This document shows positions 55,910-64,000 of a stretch of DNA of 64,000 nt, one piece after another; within the stretch, counting starts at the first letter, position 1, and each line of letters starts with the position of its first letter. The stretch is from NCBI RefSeq assembly GCF_007475525.1, contig NZ_CP037899.1, positions 62,001 to 126,000 on the forward strand, in the 5' to 3' direction. Made by a program: the position numbers and the translations under genes. Under the pieces are notes generated by a model. The model was not told where the DNA came from and did not search any database. It was given only the letters and a program-made list of their open reading frames with translations. The DNA comes from Methylacidiphilum kamchatkense Kam1. Its GTDB lineage: Bacteria > Verrucomicrobiota > Verrucomicrobiia > Methylacidiphilales > Methylacidiphilaceae.

Positions 55910-57521
55910 TGGAGGAATATTTTTTTTGAACTATTCTGATGTAAAGCTCTTCATACTTTTTTGCGGACTCCTCCCAGCTAAAATTTTTCCTCATGCCATT
56001 GATTCGAGCTGTTTGGATCAATGGAGGATCGTTTTTCCAAAGGTCTAGAGCTGTTTTTAAAACCTCTAAAAGGGCAGAGGCTTCTGGTTGATGAAACAAA
56101 AGGCCCGTTCCGCTGGGGTCTTGACGAATATCTAGGACGCTGTCAACTATTCCTCCTGTTGCTCTAGCTATGGGAACTGTGCCATAAATCTGGGCATAGA
56201 GTTGTCCTAGCCCACAGGGTTCATAAAGGGAGGGCATAAGGAAAAAGTCGCTTCCAGCAAAGATAAGATGAGCTAATTCTTCAGAAAAACCGATAAAGGA
56301 AGCTGCTTTCCCTGAAAATTCCATAGAGAGCCTTCTAAAAAAATCTTCAAACTCTTTTTCTCCTTCGCCCAATAAAACAAACTGGAAATCTTCTGTTGCT
56401 AACGCTTCCCTGAGAATGGATTTGAGAAGCGAAATTCCTTTCTGGACATGAAGCCGTGTGACCATCCCAACAATTGGAACATTAGTGGATTTTTGAAGCC
56501 CGAATTTTTCCTGTAGTGCTTCCTTGCATAGCCGCTTGCCTTTAAGATCCGTTTTATCATAATTAGCTGGGATCAAAGGATCTATTTTGGGGTTCCATAC
56601 CTCCATATCCACCCCATTAAGGATACCCATAAGCGTATCGGCTCTTTTTCTAAGTATTTCAGAGAGTCCTGCTCCACCAATAGGCTCGAGAATTTCCTTT
56701 GCATAAGTGGGCGATACCGTCGTTATAAAATCGCTGTATACGATGCCAGCTTTTAAAAGGTTGATTTGGCCATAATCTTCAAAAGTATCAGCAGTAAATA
56801 GTTTCCAATCGATTCCTAGATAAGGAAGGACCATGGCATCGTACTTGCCTTGATAACAAATGTTGTGAATGGTTAGAAGAGAGGCGGATTTTTTAAATGG
56901 GGAAAGAAGATTAGGCCATATCTTTAAAAAGACGGAGACAAGAGAAGTCTGCCAATCGTTAACATGAAAAACATCCGGAATCCACCCCATTTCTTTACAT
57001 ATTTCAAGAACGGCTTTGGAGAACATACCAAACCTGTAAGCATTGTCTTTGTATTCCCCACCGGGTTCATCATAAATTCCTCTTCTATTGAAATAGTCTG
57101 CATATTCAACAAGCCAAAGTGGTATGTTCCCATCTAAAGAGGTCTCATGCAATCCAATCCAATGTTCACAGTTGCAGCCCATGTGCACACAAGCAGAGCC
57201 GAGGAATCGGATATTATAAAGAGATTTATCAATAACCGAATAAAAAGGAATAATGACTTTTACGTCATGTCCCAGCTTTGCTAAGGAGCGGCTTAAGGAA
57301 AAAATCATATCGGCTAGCCCTCCTACTTTGGCAAAGGGGCTACATTCAGAAGCAATAAGCAAGATTTTAAGCCTAATTTTTGTCTCTTTTCTCTCCTCCT
57401 TCTCCAACTCTTTGACCGGTTGTTGATCCTTTTGGAGGGCTGTTGCTTTTTTGGAAGAAGTGCCTTTTGCTGTTTTTTTGGTGGCAGTCGTTGTTTTTCT
57501 TTTGGGTGAAGCTAAAGCCAT
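55857..57521 (-). CDS. glgA: Glycogen synthase with basic N-terminal extension
   Basis: A 554-aa GT5 glycogen/starch synthase using ADP-glucose. After about 50 residues the family starts at KILLIASECSPFAKVGGLAD, the ADP-binding KVGGL motif. VNDWQTSL, LTIHNICYQGKYD and the C-terminal PSLYEPCGLGQLYAQIYGTVP follow. The first 48 residues, starting ALASPKRKTTTATKKTA, are Lys/Thr/Ala-rich and resemble a histone-tail-like or nucleic-acid-binding segment; normal GlgA starts at the KILL motif. The 3' end overlaps the cytochrome gene antisense by 53 bp, adding about 20 unconserved C-terminal residues. Confidence 0.9.
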   Translation of the reverse strand: MALASPKRKTTTATKKTAKGTSSKKATALQKDQQPVKELEKEERKETKIRLKILLIASECSPFAKVGGLADMIFSLSRSLAKLGHDVKVIIPFYSVIDKSLYNIRFLGSACVHMGCNCEHWIGLHETSLDGNIPLWLVEYADYFNRRGIYDEPGGEYKDNAYRFGMFSKAVLEICKEMGWIPDVFHVNDWQTSLVSVFLKIWPNLLSPFKKSASLLTIHNICYQGKYDAMVLPYLGIDWKLFTADTFEDYGQINLLKAGIVYSDFITTVSPTYAKEILEPIGGAGLSEILRKRADTLMGILNGVDMEVWNPKIDPLIPANYDKTDLKGKRLCKEALQEKFGLQKSTNVPIVGMVTRLHVQKGISLLKSILREALATEDFQFVLLGEGEKEFEDFFRRLSMEFSGKAASFIGFSEELAHLIFAGSDFFLMPSLYEPCGLGQLYAQIYGTVPIARATGGIVDSVLDIRQDPSGTGLLFHQPEASALLEVLKTALDLWKNDPPLIQTARINGMRKNFSWEESAKKYEELYIRIVQKKYSSITAHNPHNPYLPASLFP

Positions 57522-57699
57522 AACTTTATTGCTACTGGAAAGCTATCTGTAAGCCAAGTAATAATAAGATGCTATTCTTACAATTTATTTATAAGCAATC
57601 TTTTTAGTCTTTATTTAAGTTTGACAGAGGATTCCGAGGGAAATATCATGAGGGAGGGGATGGGACAGTTAAAGGATCGAACTACATCATATATGGAAG

Positions 57700-58320
57700 A
57701 TGAGCGATAAAAGAAAGTTTAGGGAAAGCTTAAAAATAGGCAGGATTTCTTCCCATGATCTGGGGCATGAACAAATTCCTATAAGAGTCGTTGCCTATGG
57801 CTATAAGGGAGATCGGATTGATACCAATACAGCTTTGGGTATTGGAGCTTTTAATAATAGATTAGGTCCTTTTAGCTTTGCTTTAAGCCATTCTTTAGAA
57901 AAAAAACTTGCGTTAAAAAAAGGGGACACTCTTCTTTTGCACTTTTCCAATGGGAAGAAAATGGTTGGACAATTCGATGATAGGATTCCAGCTTCAAGCA
58001 TTTGCAAGCTAATAAGAAAACATGGGAAAGGAGCAAAATTGACAATAGATGTCTACATGCCTTGGGGAAACAAAAAGGAAGCTTACAGTCTTCCAGAACT
58101 AGCGAAGTTAGAGGTCTTAAAGAAAGGGACTGACCCAATGCAACTAGAAAAGCTCTTAATAGAAAAGGGGCTTCCTGTATACGAACGAGCCAATCGGTGG
58201 CATCGATGGGTTGAGGCACAAAGGGCTCATGAAAAAATGAAAGAAAGTTATTCCAAGCATTCATTTTTTGATAAGCACATCAAAAGATCTTCCTTTAACT
58301 TTTTTGATCGGGAAATTTGA
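57700..58320 (+). CDS. Unknown protein with possible 3D/RlpA-like beta-barrel
   Basis: A 206-aa protein with no signal peptide and no family recognised with certainty. Residues about 25-125 run as IRVVAYGYKGDRIDTNTALG, LALKKGDTLLLHFSNGKKMV and TIDVYMPWGNKKEAYSL. That order recalls the 3D (Asp-Asp-Asp) or double-psi barrel domains of cell-wall-acting proteins. The expected third Asp and export signal are missing, so this is tentative. The C-terminus is a basic helical tail. It sits alone between glgA (divergent) and the desaturase. Confidence 0.6.
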   Translation: MSDKRKFRESLKIGRISSHDLGHEQIPIRVVAYGYKGDRIDTNTALGIGAFNNRLGPFSFALSHSLEKKLALKKGDTLLLHFSNGKKMVGQFDDRIPASSICKLIRKHGKGAKLTIDVYMPWGNKKEAYSLPELAKLEVLKKGTDPMQLEKLLIEKGLPVYERANRWHRWVEAQRAHEKMKESYSKHSFFDKHIKRSSFNFFDREI

Positions 58321-58641
58321 TTCGTTTTGTCAACAAGTGCCTTCTTAAAACAGCTGTGCAGGACGTAGTTTAATATCGCCCTACTTTCTTCTTAGCGGTT
58401 GTACTACCTTTAAGCTCCAAGGCAATGGGATTAGACAACTTTAAAATGGCCTTTTGATCGCTATCCTATAGCTAGAGACGGGATAATCCAGGACCGTTTA
58501 CTCTTTTTAGAAAAAAAGAAAAAATCTTTGTTTTCGCTTAAAAGCTATTATATTATAAAATCACAGTATAAAAAACTTATCGTTTTATTAAGCTTTTATT
58601 TTCGAACAATTTGAATAACCTTCTCCCCTTTCTATCTACTC
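58321..58641. other. Intergenic region before the desaturase gene
   Basis: About 320 bp, strongly AT-rich in the right half (58540-58620), where a promoter for the desaturase would sit. No gene, tRNA or clear structured element is seen. Confidence 0.5.
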
Positions 58642-59682
58642 ATGACTCCCCAACAGATTCCTATTCGCAGCGCTAATCCTGAAACGACTATCCATTCCTG
58701 GAAAGCCAAAGTTCTTGCCTACCAAAAGCCTTCCCTATGGAAAAGTCTCTGGCAACTTGCAAACACACTCATTCCATATGCAGCATTCTGGTATCTCATT
58801 TATTTAAGTCTGCCTGTATCTGTCTTTCTTGTCTTGCCTCTTATTGTGCTCTGTGCGGCTTTCCAAATCCGTATATTTTCTCTGTTCCATGATTGTTGCC
58901 ATGGCTCCTTTTTTAAGTCGAAGAAAGCCAATGAAATCATTGGTACCTTCCTTGGCATTCTAGTGTTTACTCCTTATCATCATTGGAAATGGGAACATTC
59001 CATTCATCATGGCAATGCGGGCAACCTTGACAAAAGAGGCGTTGGAGATATGTGGACATGGACGGTCAAAGAATATTTGGCCTCTCCATGGTGGCGGAAG
59101 TTAATCTATAGAATACTTCGTAATCCCATATTTTTGTTTGGAATTTCTCCACTTGGTCTTTTTCTTATTAAAAACAGGTTTGCTTCGAAAAACGCTGGGA
59201 AAAAAGCGCGGCAATCAGTTTTGATTACTAATATTGGTATTTTAGCCCTATGCGTAGCTCTTGGATTCTTATTTGGTTGGCAAAAATATATTCCTATCCA
59301 ACTAATGGTTGTTTTTCTTGCAGGTTCTGCAGGCATTTGGCTCTTTTATGTCCAACATCAATTTGAAGAGGTTTATTGGGAAAGAGGGAAAAAATGGGAT
59401 TTTCAGTCTGTTGCTCTAGAAGGGAGTTCTTTTTATAAACTTCCAAAGATTTTAGAATGGATTACCGCCAGTATTGGATACCACCATGTCCATCATTTAA
59501 GTCCCCAAATACCCAATTACTTGTTAGAACAATGCCACAAAAACGTACCCATTTTTGAAAAAGCAAAGACTCTGACGCTACTATCTAGTTTGAAAACTCT
59601 CAACCTTCATCTTTGGGATGAGGACCAAAGAAAAATGGTAAGTTTCAAATTTCTTAGAACTTTTTCTTCTTCAAAAAATTAA
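58642..59682 (+). CDS. Membrane fatty acid desaturase
   Basis: A 346-aa di-iron desaturase of the delta-12/omega-3 type. The three histidine boxes are HDCCHGSFF, HSIHHG (within HWKWEHSIHHGNAG) and HHVHH (IGYHHVHHLSPQIPN), with about four membrane segments between them. It introduces a double bond into membrane acyl chains; the exact position is unknown. ATG start, no close neighbour on the same strand. Confidence 0.88.
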   Translation: MTPQQIPIRSANPETTIHSWKAKVLAYQKPSLWKSLWQLANTLIPYAAFWYLIYLSLPVSVFLVLPLIVLCAAFQIRIFSLFHDCCHGSFFKSKKANEIIGTFLGILVFTPYHHWKWEHSIHHGNAGNLDKRGVGDMWTWTVKEYLASPWWRKLIYRILRNPIFLFGISPLGLFLIKNRFASKNAGKKARQSVLITNIGILALCVALGFLFGWQKYIPIQLMVVFLAGSAGIWLFYVQHQFEEVYWERGKKWDFQSVALEGSSFYKLPKILEWITASIGYHHVHHLSPQIPNYLLEQCHKNVPIFEKAKTLTLLSSLKTLNLHLWDEDQRKMVSFKFLRTFSSSKN

Positions 59683-60042
59683 CGCAGACAAGTTTTGCCT
59701 CAATTAATTCTCAAGCAGTCTGGAACAACTTATGCCCAGGCTTGATGAAGGCATGAGAAGAAGGTGGCTATAGCTTTCCTTCCTCTTGTTTTATTCCCTG
59801 GTTTCAAAGTATTACTTATAAAGCCTCACATGAATGGATAAATCCGTTTTGCAATCGCAAGGTCTTTAGCAGGGATTCTAGTTATTGGAGAGGCAGAAGT
59901 GTAAGCTCATAGGAGCTGCAAGAGGAAAAAGTTCTCAAGAGAGAAATCCTAAGGCGTCAAGTACCGCATCAAAAAAGTTTTTTTTCTGACAACATGAGCG
60001 ATGGTTAGAAACCTTTTTGCTTCAGAGGGTGAGGAAAGGATA
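59683..60042. other. Intergenic region between desaturase and thyA
   Basis: About 360 bp between two convergent gene ends. No gene, tRNA or hairpin with terminator features is convincing; an A6-G-T8 stretch near 59969-59984 could fold but is AT-only. Confidence 0.45.
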
Positions 60043-60837
60043 CTAGACGGCGACGGCCGCTTTTATTGGAGGATATGGATCATAATTCAAAAGCTCGATA
60101 TCCTCAAAGCAAACAGCATCGATGGACTTGAGATGTGGGTTAATTCGTAGAGTTGGTAATGGCCTAGGGGATCTTTGAAGCTGTAATTTTGCTTGAGACA
60201 CATGGGTTGTGTATAGATGAAGATCTCCAAAGCTCTGAATAAACTCTTTAGGGATCAAACCGCAGACATGAGCTATGAGGTGTGTAAGGAGAGAATAGGA
60301 AGCAATGTTAAAGGGTACCCCTAGAAAAACATCTGCGCTTCTTTGGTAAAGGTGACAGGACAGATAGGGGCCGTTGACATAAAACTGAAAGAGCACATGA
60401 CAAGGAGGAAGTGCCATTTCATCTAATTCGGAAGGGTTCCACGCACTAACAATTAATCGCCGGCTATTAGGATCTTTCTTGATTTGTTCAATAAGCCATC
60501 CTATCTGATCAACAGTTTTTCCATTGGCCCCACGCCAACTTCTCCATTGGGCGCCGTAGATTCTTCCAAGATTGCCGTTTTTATCTGCCCATTCATCCCA
60601 AATAGTGACCCCATTTTGATGAAGGAAGGAAAGGTTAGTGTCTCCCCTCAAAAACCAAAGGAGCTCGTAGACGATCGATTTCCAATGAAGTTTTTTGGTT
60701 GTAAGAAGAGGGAATCCCTTGGTAAGATCAAAACGGATCTGATCTCCAAAAATAGAATAGGTACCTACCCCCGTCCTATCTTTTTTAAGGACACCAAATT
60801 TTAATACTTTTTCTAAAAGTTGAAGATAAATCTGCAT
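60043..60837 (-). CDS. thyA: Thymidylate synthase
   Basis: A 264-aa folate-dependent enzyme making dTMP from dUMP. The start ATG at 60837 gives [16 protein letters not shown], and the open frame continues 94 codons upstream into mutS without conserved sequence. Landmarks are [39 protein letters not shown], the catalytic cysteine in [12 protein letters not shown] and [16 protein letters not shown]. It works downstream of dcd (17.5 kb). Divergent from mutS with only 40 bp between the starts. Confidence 0.94.
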   Translation of the reverse strand: MQIYLQLLEKVLKFGVLKKDRTGVGTYSIFGDQIRFDLTKGFPLLTTKKLHWKSIVYELLWFLRGDTNLSFLHQNGVTIWDEWADKNGNLGRIYGAQWRSWRGANGKTVDQIGWLIEQIKKDPNSRRLIVSAWNPSELDEMALPPCHVLFQFYVNGPYLSCHLYQRSADVFLGVPFNIASYSLLTHLIAHVCGLIPKEFIQSFGDLHLYTTHVSQAKLQLQRSPRPLPTLRINPHLKSIDAVCFEDIELLNYDPYPPIKAAVAV

Positions 60838-60877
60838 CGTGACAACATATTCTAAAAAACTTTCGCCAAAATAGTAA

Positions 60878-63382
60878 ATGAAAGAAAAAGAAAATTTGAC
60901 TCCCATGATGCGGCAGTATTGGGAGATCAAACAAAAACTGCCTCCCGATGTACTTCTTCTCTTTCGTTTAGGAGATTTTTTTGAACTGTTCTTAGATGAT
61001 GCTAAGGAAGGAGCCAGGATCCTGAATCTCGTATTGACACAGCGGCAGGGGGTGCCGATGTGTGGGGTGCCTGTAGAGAATATCGAAGGGTATGTTTCTA
61101 AACTGGTCAAGGCTGGCAAAAGAGTGGCTTTGTGTGATCAGATGGAACAACCCAAGCCTGGACAACTTGTCAAAAGAGAAATCGTCAGAATCCTATCCCC
61201 TGGCAGTAACGGTTATAGTGCTAACCTTGATCCTAAAGAACACCAATTTTGCATGAGTTTGTACCGTTGGAAAAAGAAATTTGGCGTTGCTTTAATGGAT
61301 ATTACTACAGGGCTTTTCCTTTCTGGACAGCTGGATGACGAAAAAGAGATTATGGAGCTAATAAACCGCTATGGTCCCGTAGAAATTATCCTAGCGGAGG
61401 GAGCCGAATTTTTATTTATACGACAGAATGAGCATGGCAAAGAGATCATTGAAGGGATTAGCCAAGAATGTTATGTGCACCGATATTTTCCCTGGGCTTT
61501 TGATTTAGAAGAGGCGAAAAATTTTTTAATGGCCCATTTTAAGGTTTCCTCTTTAGATGGCTTTGGGCTCAGAGATATGGCTGCTGCGATTTGTGCTGCA
61601 GGAGCTTTACTTCGCTATTTCAGTGAGGTACTTCATCAAAGCATTTCCCATATTGTTACAATCCTTCAGCTCTCAAATAATGAGGTTCTTTGGCTTGACT
61701 CCATTGCTCAAAAGACTTTGGAGGTCATTCAAGCCAATTCCAAATCCGGAAAAAGCCTTTTCAATGCCATAGACAAGACATTGACTCCTGGAGGAGGCAG
61801 GCTTCTTCGAAGGTGGCTTTCTGAGCCTTCAAGATGCCTCCATGTCATTCAAGAAAGACAACAAGCCATAGCCCTTTGGGTCAACCATCAACAAAAAAGA
61901 GAACAGCTGCGTGAGATCCTTAAAAAATTTGGGGATCTGGAAAGACTTCTTTCCAAAGTTTCTCAAGGCTATGTGAATCCAAGGGAACTGTTAAGTCTTA
62001 AAGAGTCGTTGCAAAGACTACCCCTCATTACTGAACTACTTTCTGGTATCCAAGATGAAAAGTTAAGGGCCATGGCCCATGACATTTCCATTGAAAATGA
62101 TATTGTTACTGAGCTTGATAAGGCGCTAGAAGAAAATCCTCCTTTTTCCATAAAAGAAGGAGGGATAATCAAAAAAGGATATTGTGAGCAACTTGATGAG
62201 CTCCGAGATTTGTCCGAACAGGGACAGAAGTTGCTAATCGATTTTGAGCAGCAAGAAAGAGAAAAAACTGGTATTAAGACTCTAAAAATCAAATACAATC
62301 AAGTCTTTGGGTATTTAATAGAGATAAGCCATGCGCAGGCAAAATCCGTTCCCTCTTATTATGAAAGGCGGCAAACCCTAGCCAATGTGGAACGCTTTAT
62401 TACTAGAGAACTGAAGGAAATTGAACAGAAGATTCTGGGATCAAAAAATCGGGCTAATGAATTAGAACAAGAACTGTTTTCTAAATTAAGAGAAAAAATT
62501 AGCCTTAGAATCCCTGTTCTCCAAAAAACAGTCGATGTGATCAACAAGCTCGATGTTTTTTCTTCCCTGGCTTCCTTAGCTCAAGAAAAAAGATACTGTA
62601 GGCCATCGATAGTAGACGAACCTATAATAGAGATTGAGGAGGGTAGACATCCCATTGTCGAACAATGTCTTCCTTCAGAAGATTTCGTTCCCAATTCCAC
62701 CTTTCTTGGACCGGATAGTAGAATTTTGATACTCACTGGACCCAACATGGCTGGAAAAAGTACCTATATTAGACAAGTAGCTCTTATTTGTCTTTTAGCC
62801 CATACTGGTTCTTTTGTTCCTGCCAAACGAGCCAAAATTGGACTTTTAGACAGAATTTTTACCCGTATAGGCTCTAGCGATGATTTAGCCATGGGTCAAA
62901 GCACCTTCCTAGTAGAAATGAACGAAACGGCCAACATTCTTCATAATGCCACAGAGAGAAGTTTGGTAATCCTTGATGAAGTAGGAAGGGGAACAAGTAC
63001 CTTCGATGGATTATCTCTTGCATGGGCTATAGTGGAAGATTTGTATAAGACCAATAAATCACTGACGCTTTTTGCTACTCATTATCACGAGTTAGCCAAG
63101 TTAGCTGATTTCTATCCAGAAATTAAAAACTATTCAATGGCTGTGGTGGAAACAAATGGGAATGTGGTTTTCTTAAGAAAAGTTGTCCAAGGGAGCATGA
63201 ACAAAAGCTATGGGATTCAAGTTGCAAAACTTGCTGGAATCCCAGAAAGAGTGATAGAGAAAGCAAAAAAAATCCTCGCCTTGATGGAATCAGATAAAAA
63301 AAAGAAAACAGTTCCCAAAAAATTAAAAGAGGAAGCTGAAAGCCCATCGTTGTTTCCCCATCTATTCAATCAAAAGGAATAA
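60878..63382 (+). CDS. mutS: DNA mismatch repair protein MutS
   Basis: An 834-aa MutS. The mismatch-reading N-terminus is intact with RLGDFFELF, the Phe-x-Glu motif. Connector and lever regions precede the ATPase: Walker [14 protein letters not shown] (about residues 620-632), [15 protein letters not shown], Walker [15 protein letters not shown] and ATHYHEL. The C-terminal dimerisation tail is short. No frameshift despite its length. Note that MutS normally suppresses homopolymer slippage. Confidence 0.95.
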   Translation: MKEKENLTPMMRQYWEIKQKLPPDVLLLFRLGDFFELFLDDAKEGARILNLVLTQRQGVPMCGVPVENIEGYVSKLVKAGKRVALCDQMEQPKPGQLVKREIVRILSPGSNGYSANLDPKEHQFCMSLYRWKKKFGVALMDITTGLFLSGQLDDEKEIMELINRYGPVEIILAEGAEFLFIRQNEHGKEIIEGISQECYVHRYFPWAFDLEEAKNFLMAHFKVSSLDGFGLRDMAAAICAAGALLRYFSEVLHQSISHIVTILQLSNNEVLWLDSIAQKTLEVIQANSKSGKSLFNAIDKTLTPGGGRLLRRWLSEPSRCLHVIQERQQAIALWVNHQQKREQLREILKKFGDLERLLSKVSQGYVNPRELLSLKESLQRLPLITELLSGIQDEKLRAMAHDISIENDIVTELDKALEENPPFSIKEGGIIKKGYCEQLDELRDLSEQGQKLLIDFEQQEREKTGIKTLKIKYNQVFGYLIEISHAQAKSVPSYYERRQTLANVERFITRELKEIEQKILGSKNRANELEQELFSKLREKISLRIPVLQKTVDVINKLDVFSSLASLAQEKRYCRPSIVDEPIIEIEEGRHPIVEQCLPSEDFVPNSTFLGPDSRILILTGPNMAGKSTYIRQVALICLLAHTGSFVPAKRAKIGLLDRIFTRIGSSDDLAMGQSTFLVEMNETANILHNATERSLVILDEVGRGTSTFDGLSLAWAIVEDLYKTNKSLTLFATHYHELAKLADFYPEIKNYSMAVVETNGNVVFLRKVVQGSMNKSYGIQVAKLAGIPERVIEKAKKILALMESDKKKKTVPKKLKEEAESPSLFPHLFNQKE

Positions 63383-63560
63383 ATCTCCTCCAAATCAAAA
63401 GACCATCCACGGTAACAGACCAGCTCTATCTTTCTAGTTAAAATAATAGTGTCCATAATCAATCTACTCGTCAGTGAGCTTCTTGGTCTTGTATGAGGCA
63501 AAAAAATCTCTTTTCTTTTCTTTTCTTTCTTAGTTAGAATCAAGCAGTCTGAATTGAGCG

Positions 63561-63930
63561 ATGAATAATATTAAAATGGCACTTCCTGCTTTTCTAGGTG
63601 GTTTAGCTGTTATTATGGGGCTTATGGCGCACACGGACTCAAGCCTGCTGCCCAGGAATCTCATTTCATAGAAATGTGGAAAACAGCTGTCCAATATCAT
63701 TTTATCCATGTCTTAGCTCTCTTGTTTATTGGAAATCAAAGGAAAGGCTTTTGGATTCCTTTCTTTTTATTTTTTCTTGGGATTGTTTTTTTAGTGGCTC
63801 ACTTTATATTTTAGTTTTGTCGAAGTCATTCTATTGGGCGAAGTTTACCCCGATTGGAGGGGGATGTTTTATCTTTGGATGGGTATGGTTAGGATTTGAA
63901 GCCCTCTTCAAAAGAAATATTTCTGCATGA
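63561..63930 (+). CDS. DUF423 family membrane protein, two -1 frameshifts
   Basis: Three frames join into one small DUF423 protein of about 123 aa with four helices. It begins at ATG 63561. Adding a G at 63617-63620 restores GAYGAHGLKPAAQES, the family's GA(F/Y)GAHGLK motif, then MWKTAVQYHFIHVLALLF. Adding a T at 63786-63792 restores FFSGSLYILVLSKSF and the signature KFTPIGGGCFIFGWVWL. Every part matches the family, so the breaks look like sequence errors. Function of DUF423 is unknown. Confidence 0.78.
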
Positions 63931-63975
63931 ATAGTTTATTTCCGAAAAAAAATATAATGGACTAAAAGAAAAATA

Positions 63976-64000
63976 ATGAACCGATTTACAGAAAAAGCAC
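63976..64000 (+). CDS. Start of a gene running off the right edge, possibly clpB
   Basis: An ATG at 63976 preceded by an A-rich AAAAGAAAAAT begins MNRFTEKA and runs off the window. The first residues resemble the start of ClpB disaggregases, but eight codons cannot decide this. Confidence 0.3.

Noticed and set aside
60838-61119. 94-codon N-terminal extension of ThyA
   Set aside because: Antisense to the conserved mutS start; ThyA homology begins at the ATG at 60837.

Overview
This 64 kb window is a compact, AT-rich bacterial chromosome segment made up mostly of housekeeping genes. Two large outer-membrane beta-barrel proteins, ExbB/ExbD, a CusBA-type efflux pump and a secreted c-type cytochrome point to a Gram-negative, aerobic, respiring cell. 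The overall look of the proteins suggests an acidophilic methanotroph of Verrucomicrobiota (Methylacidiphilum-like). That is inference only: no rRNA and no methane or lanthanide marker gene lies in the window.

Layout. 1-3.6 kb: end of sucA, then sucB and lpdA (2-oxoglutarate dehydrogenase complex). 3.6-10.4 kb, minus strand: alr, tsaB, tsaE, thiL, a CPBP protease, sppA and metG. 10.5-19.2 kb, plus strand: an HU/IHF protein, hisS, aspS, pyk, an SDR, an alpha/beta hydrolase, dcd and rlmN. 19.2-21.3 kb, minus strand: a DUF3088 protein and a porin. 21.4-24.9 kb: a membrane-microdomain operon (long nfeD, short nfeD, floA, one unknown). 25-29.6 kb: cusB and cusA. 29.9-33.9 kb: DUF883, exbB, exbD, a Cys-rich secreted peptide, a stand-alone LigD-type 3'-phosphoesterase, a Nudix hydrolase and mscL. 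34-40 kb, minus strand: a secreted protein, an inositol phosphatase, a GT39 glycosyltransferase, a TPMT-family methyltransferase, purQ, purS and purB. 40-44.8 kb: thpR, orphan nuoA, ilvB and a MIF-family gene, with several gene-poor stretches. 44.8-51.3 kb: rplM-rpsI followed by argC-argJ-argB-argD-argF. 51.3-53.3 kb: a compositionally distinct block with an outer-membrane protein. 53.3-64 kb: NDH-2, a cyclase-family enzyme, cytochrome c, glgA, an unknown, a fatty acid desaturase, thyA, mutS, a DUF423 gene and probably the first codons of clpB.

How the genes fit together. The purine genes are translationally coupled by stop/start overlaps. The arginine genes form a near-complete route from N-acetylglutamyl-phosphate to citrulline, using ArgJ recycling. 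Dcd and ThyA both serve dTMP supply. The two NfeD proteins with FloA form a lipid-raft-like module. CusBA exports copper or silver but lacks a neighbouring outer-membrane factor.

The most striking signal is technical or evolutionary. At least eleven single-base losses, nearly all in homopolymer runs, break conserved genes: metG, an HU/IHF gene, aspS, nfeD (twice), cusB, cusA, argB, argD and a DUF423 gene (twice). Several of these genes are essential, so the likeliest cause is homopolymer error in the assembly rather than real decay. All were recovered here by joining frames. I found no CRISPR array, intact insertion sequence, prophage or tRNA gene, and no convincing wholly new defence or biosynthetic system. 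The better candidates for undescribed biology are the Cys-rich secreted peptide at 32.1 kb, the 44-codon ORF coupled to aspS, the unknown protein of the flotillin operon, the 3D-like protein at 57.7 kb, and structured intergenic elements near 29.9 and 31.7 kb.
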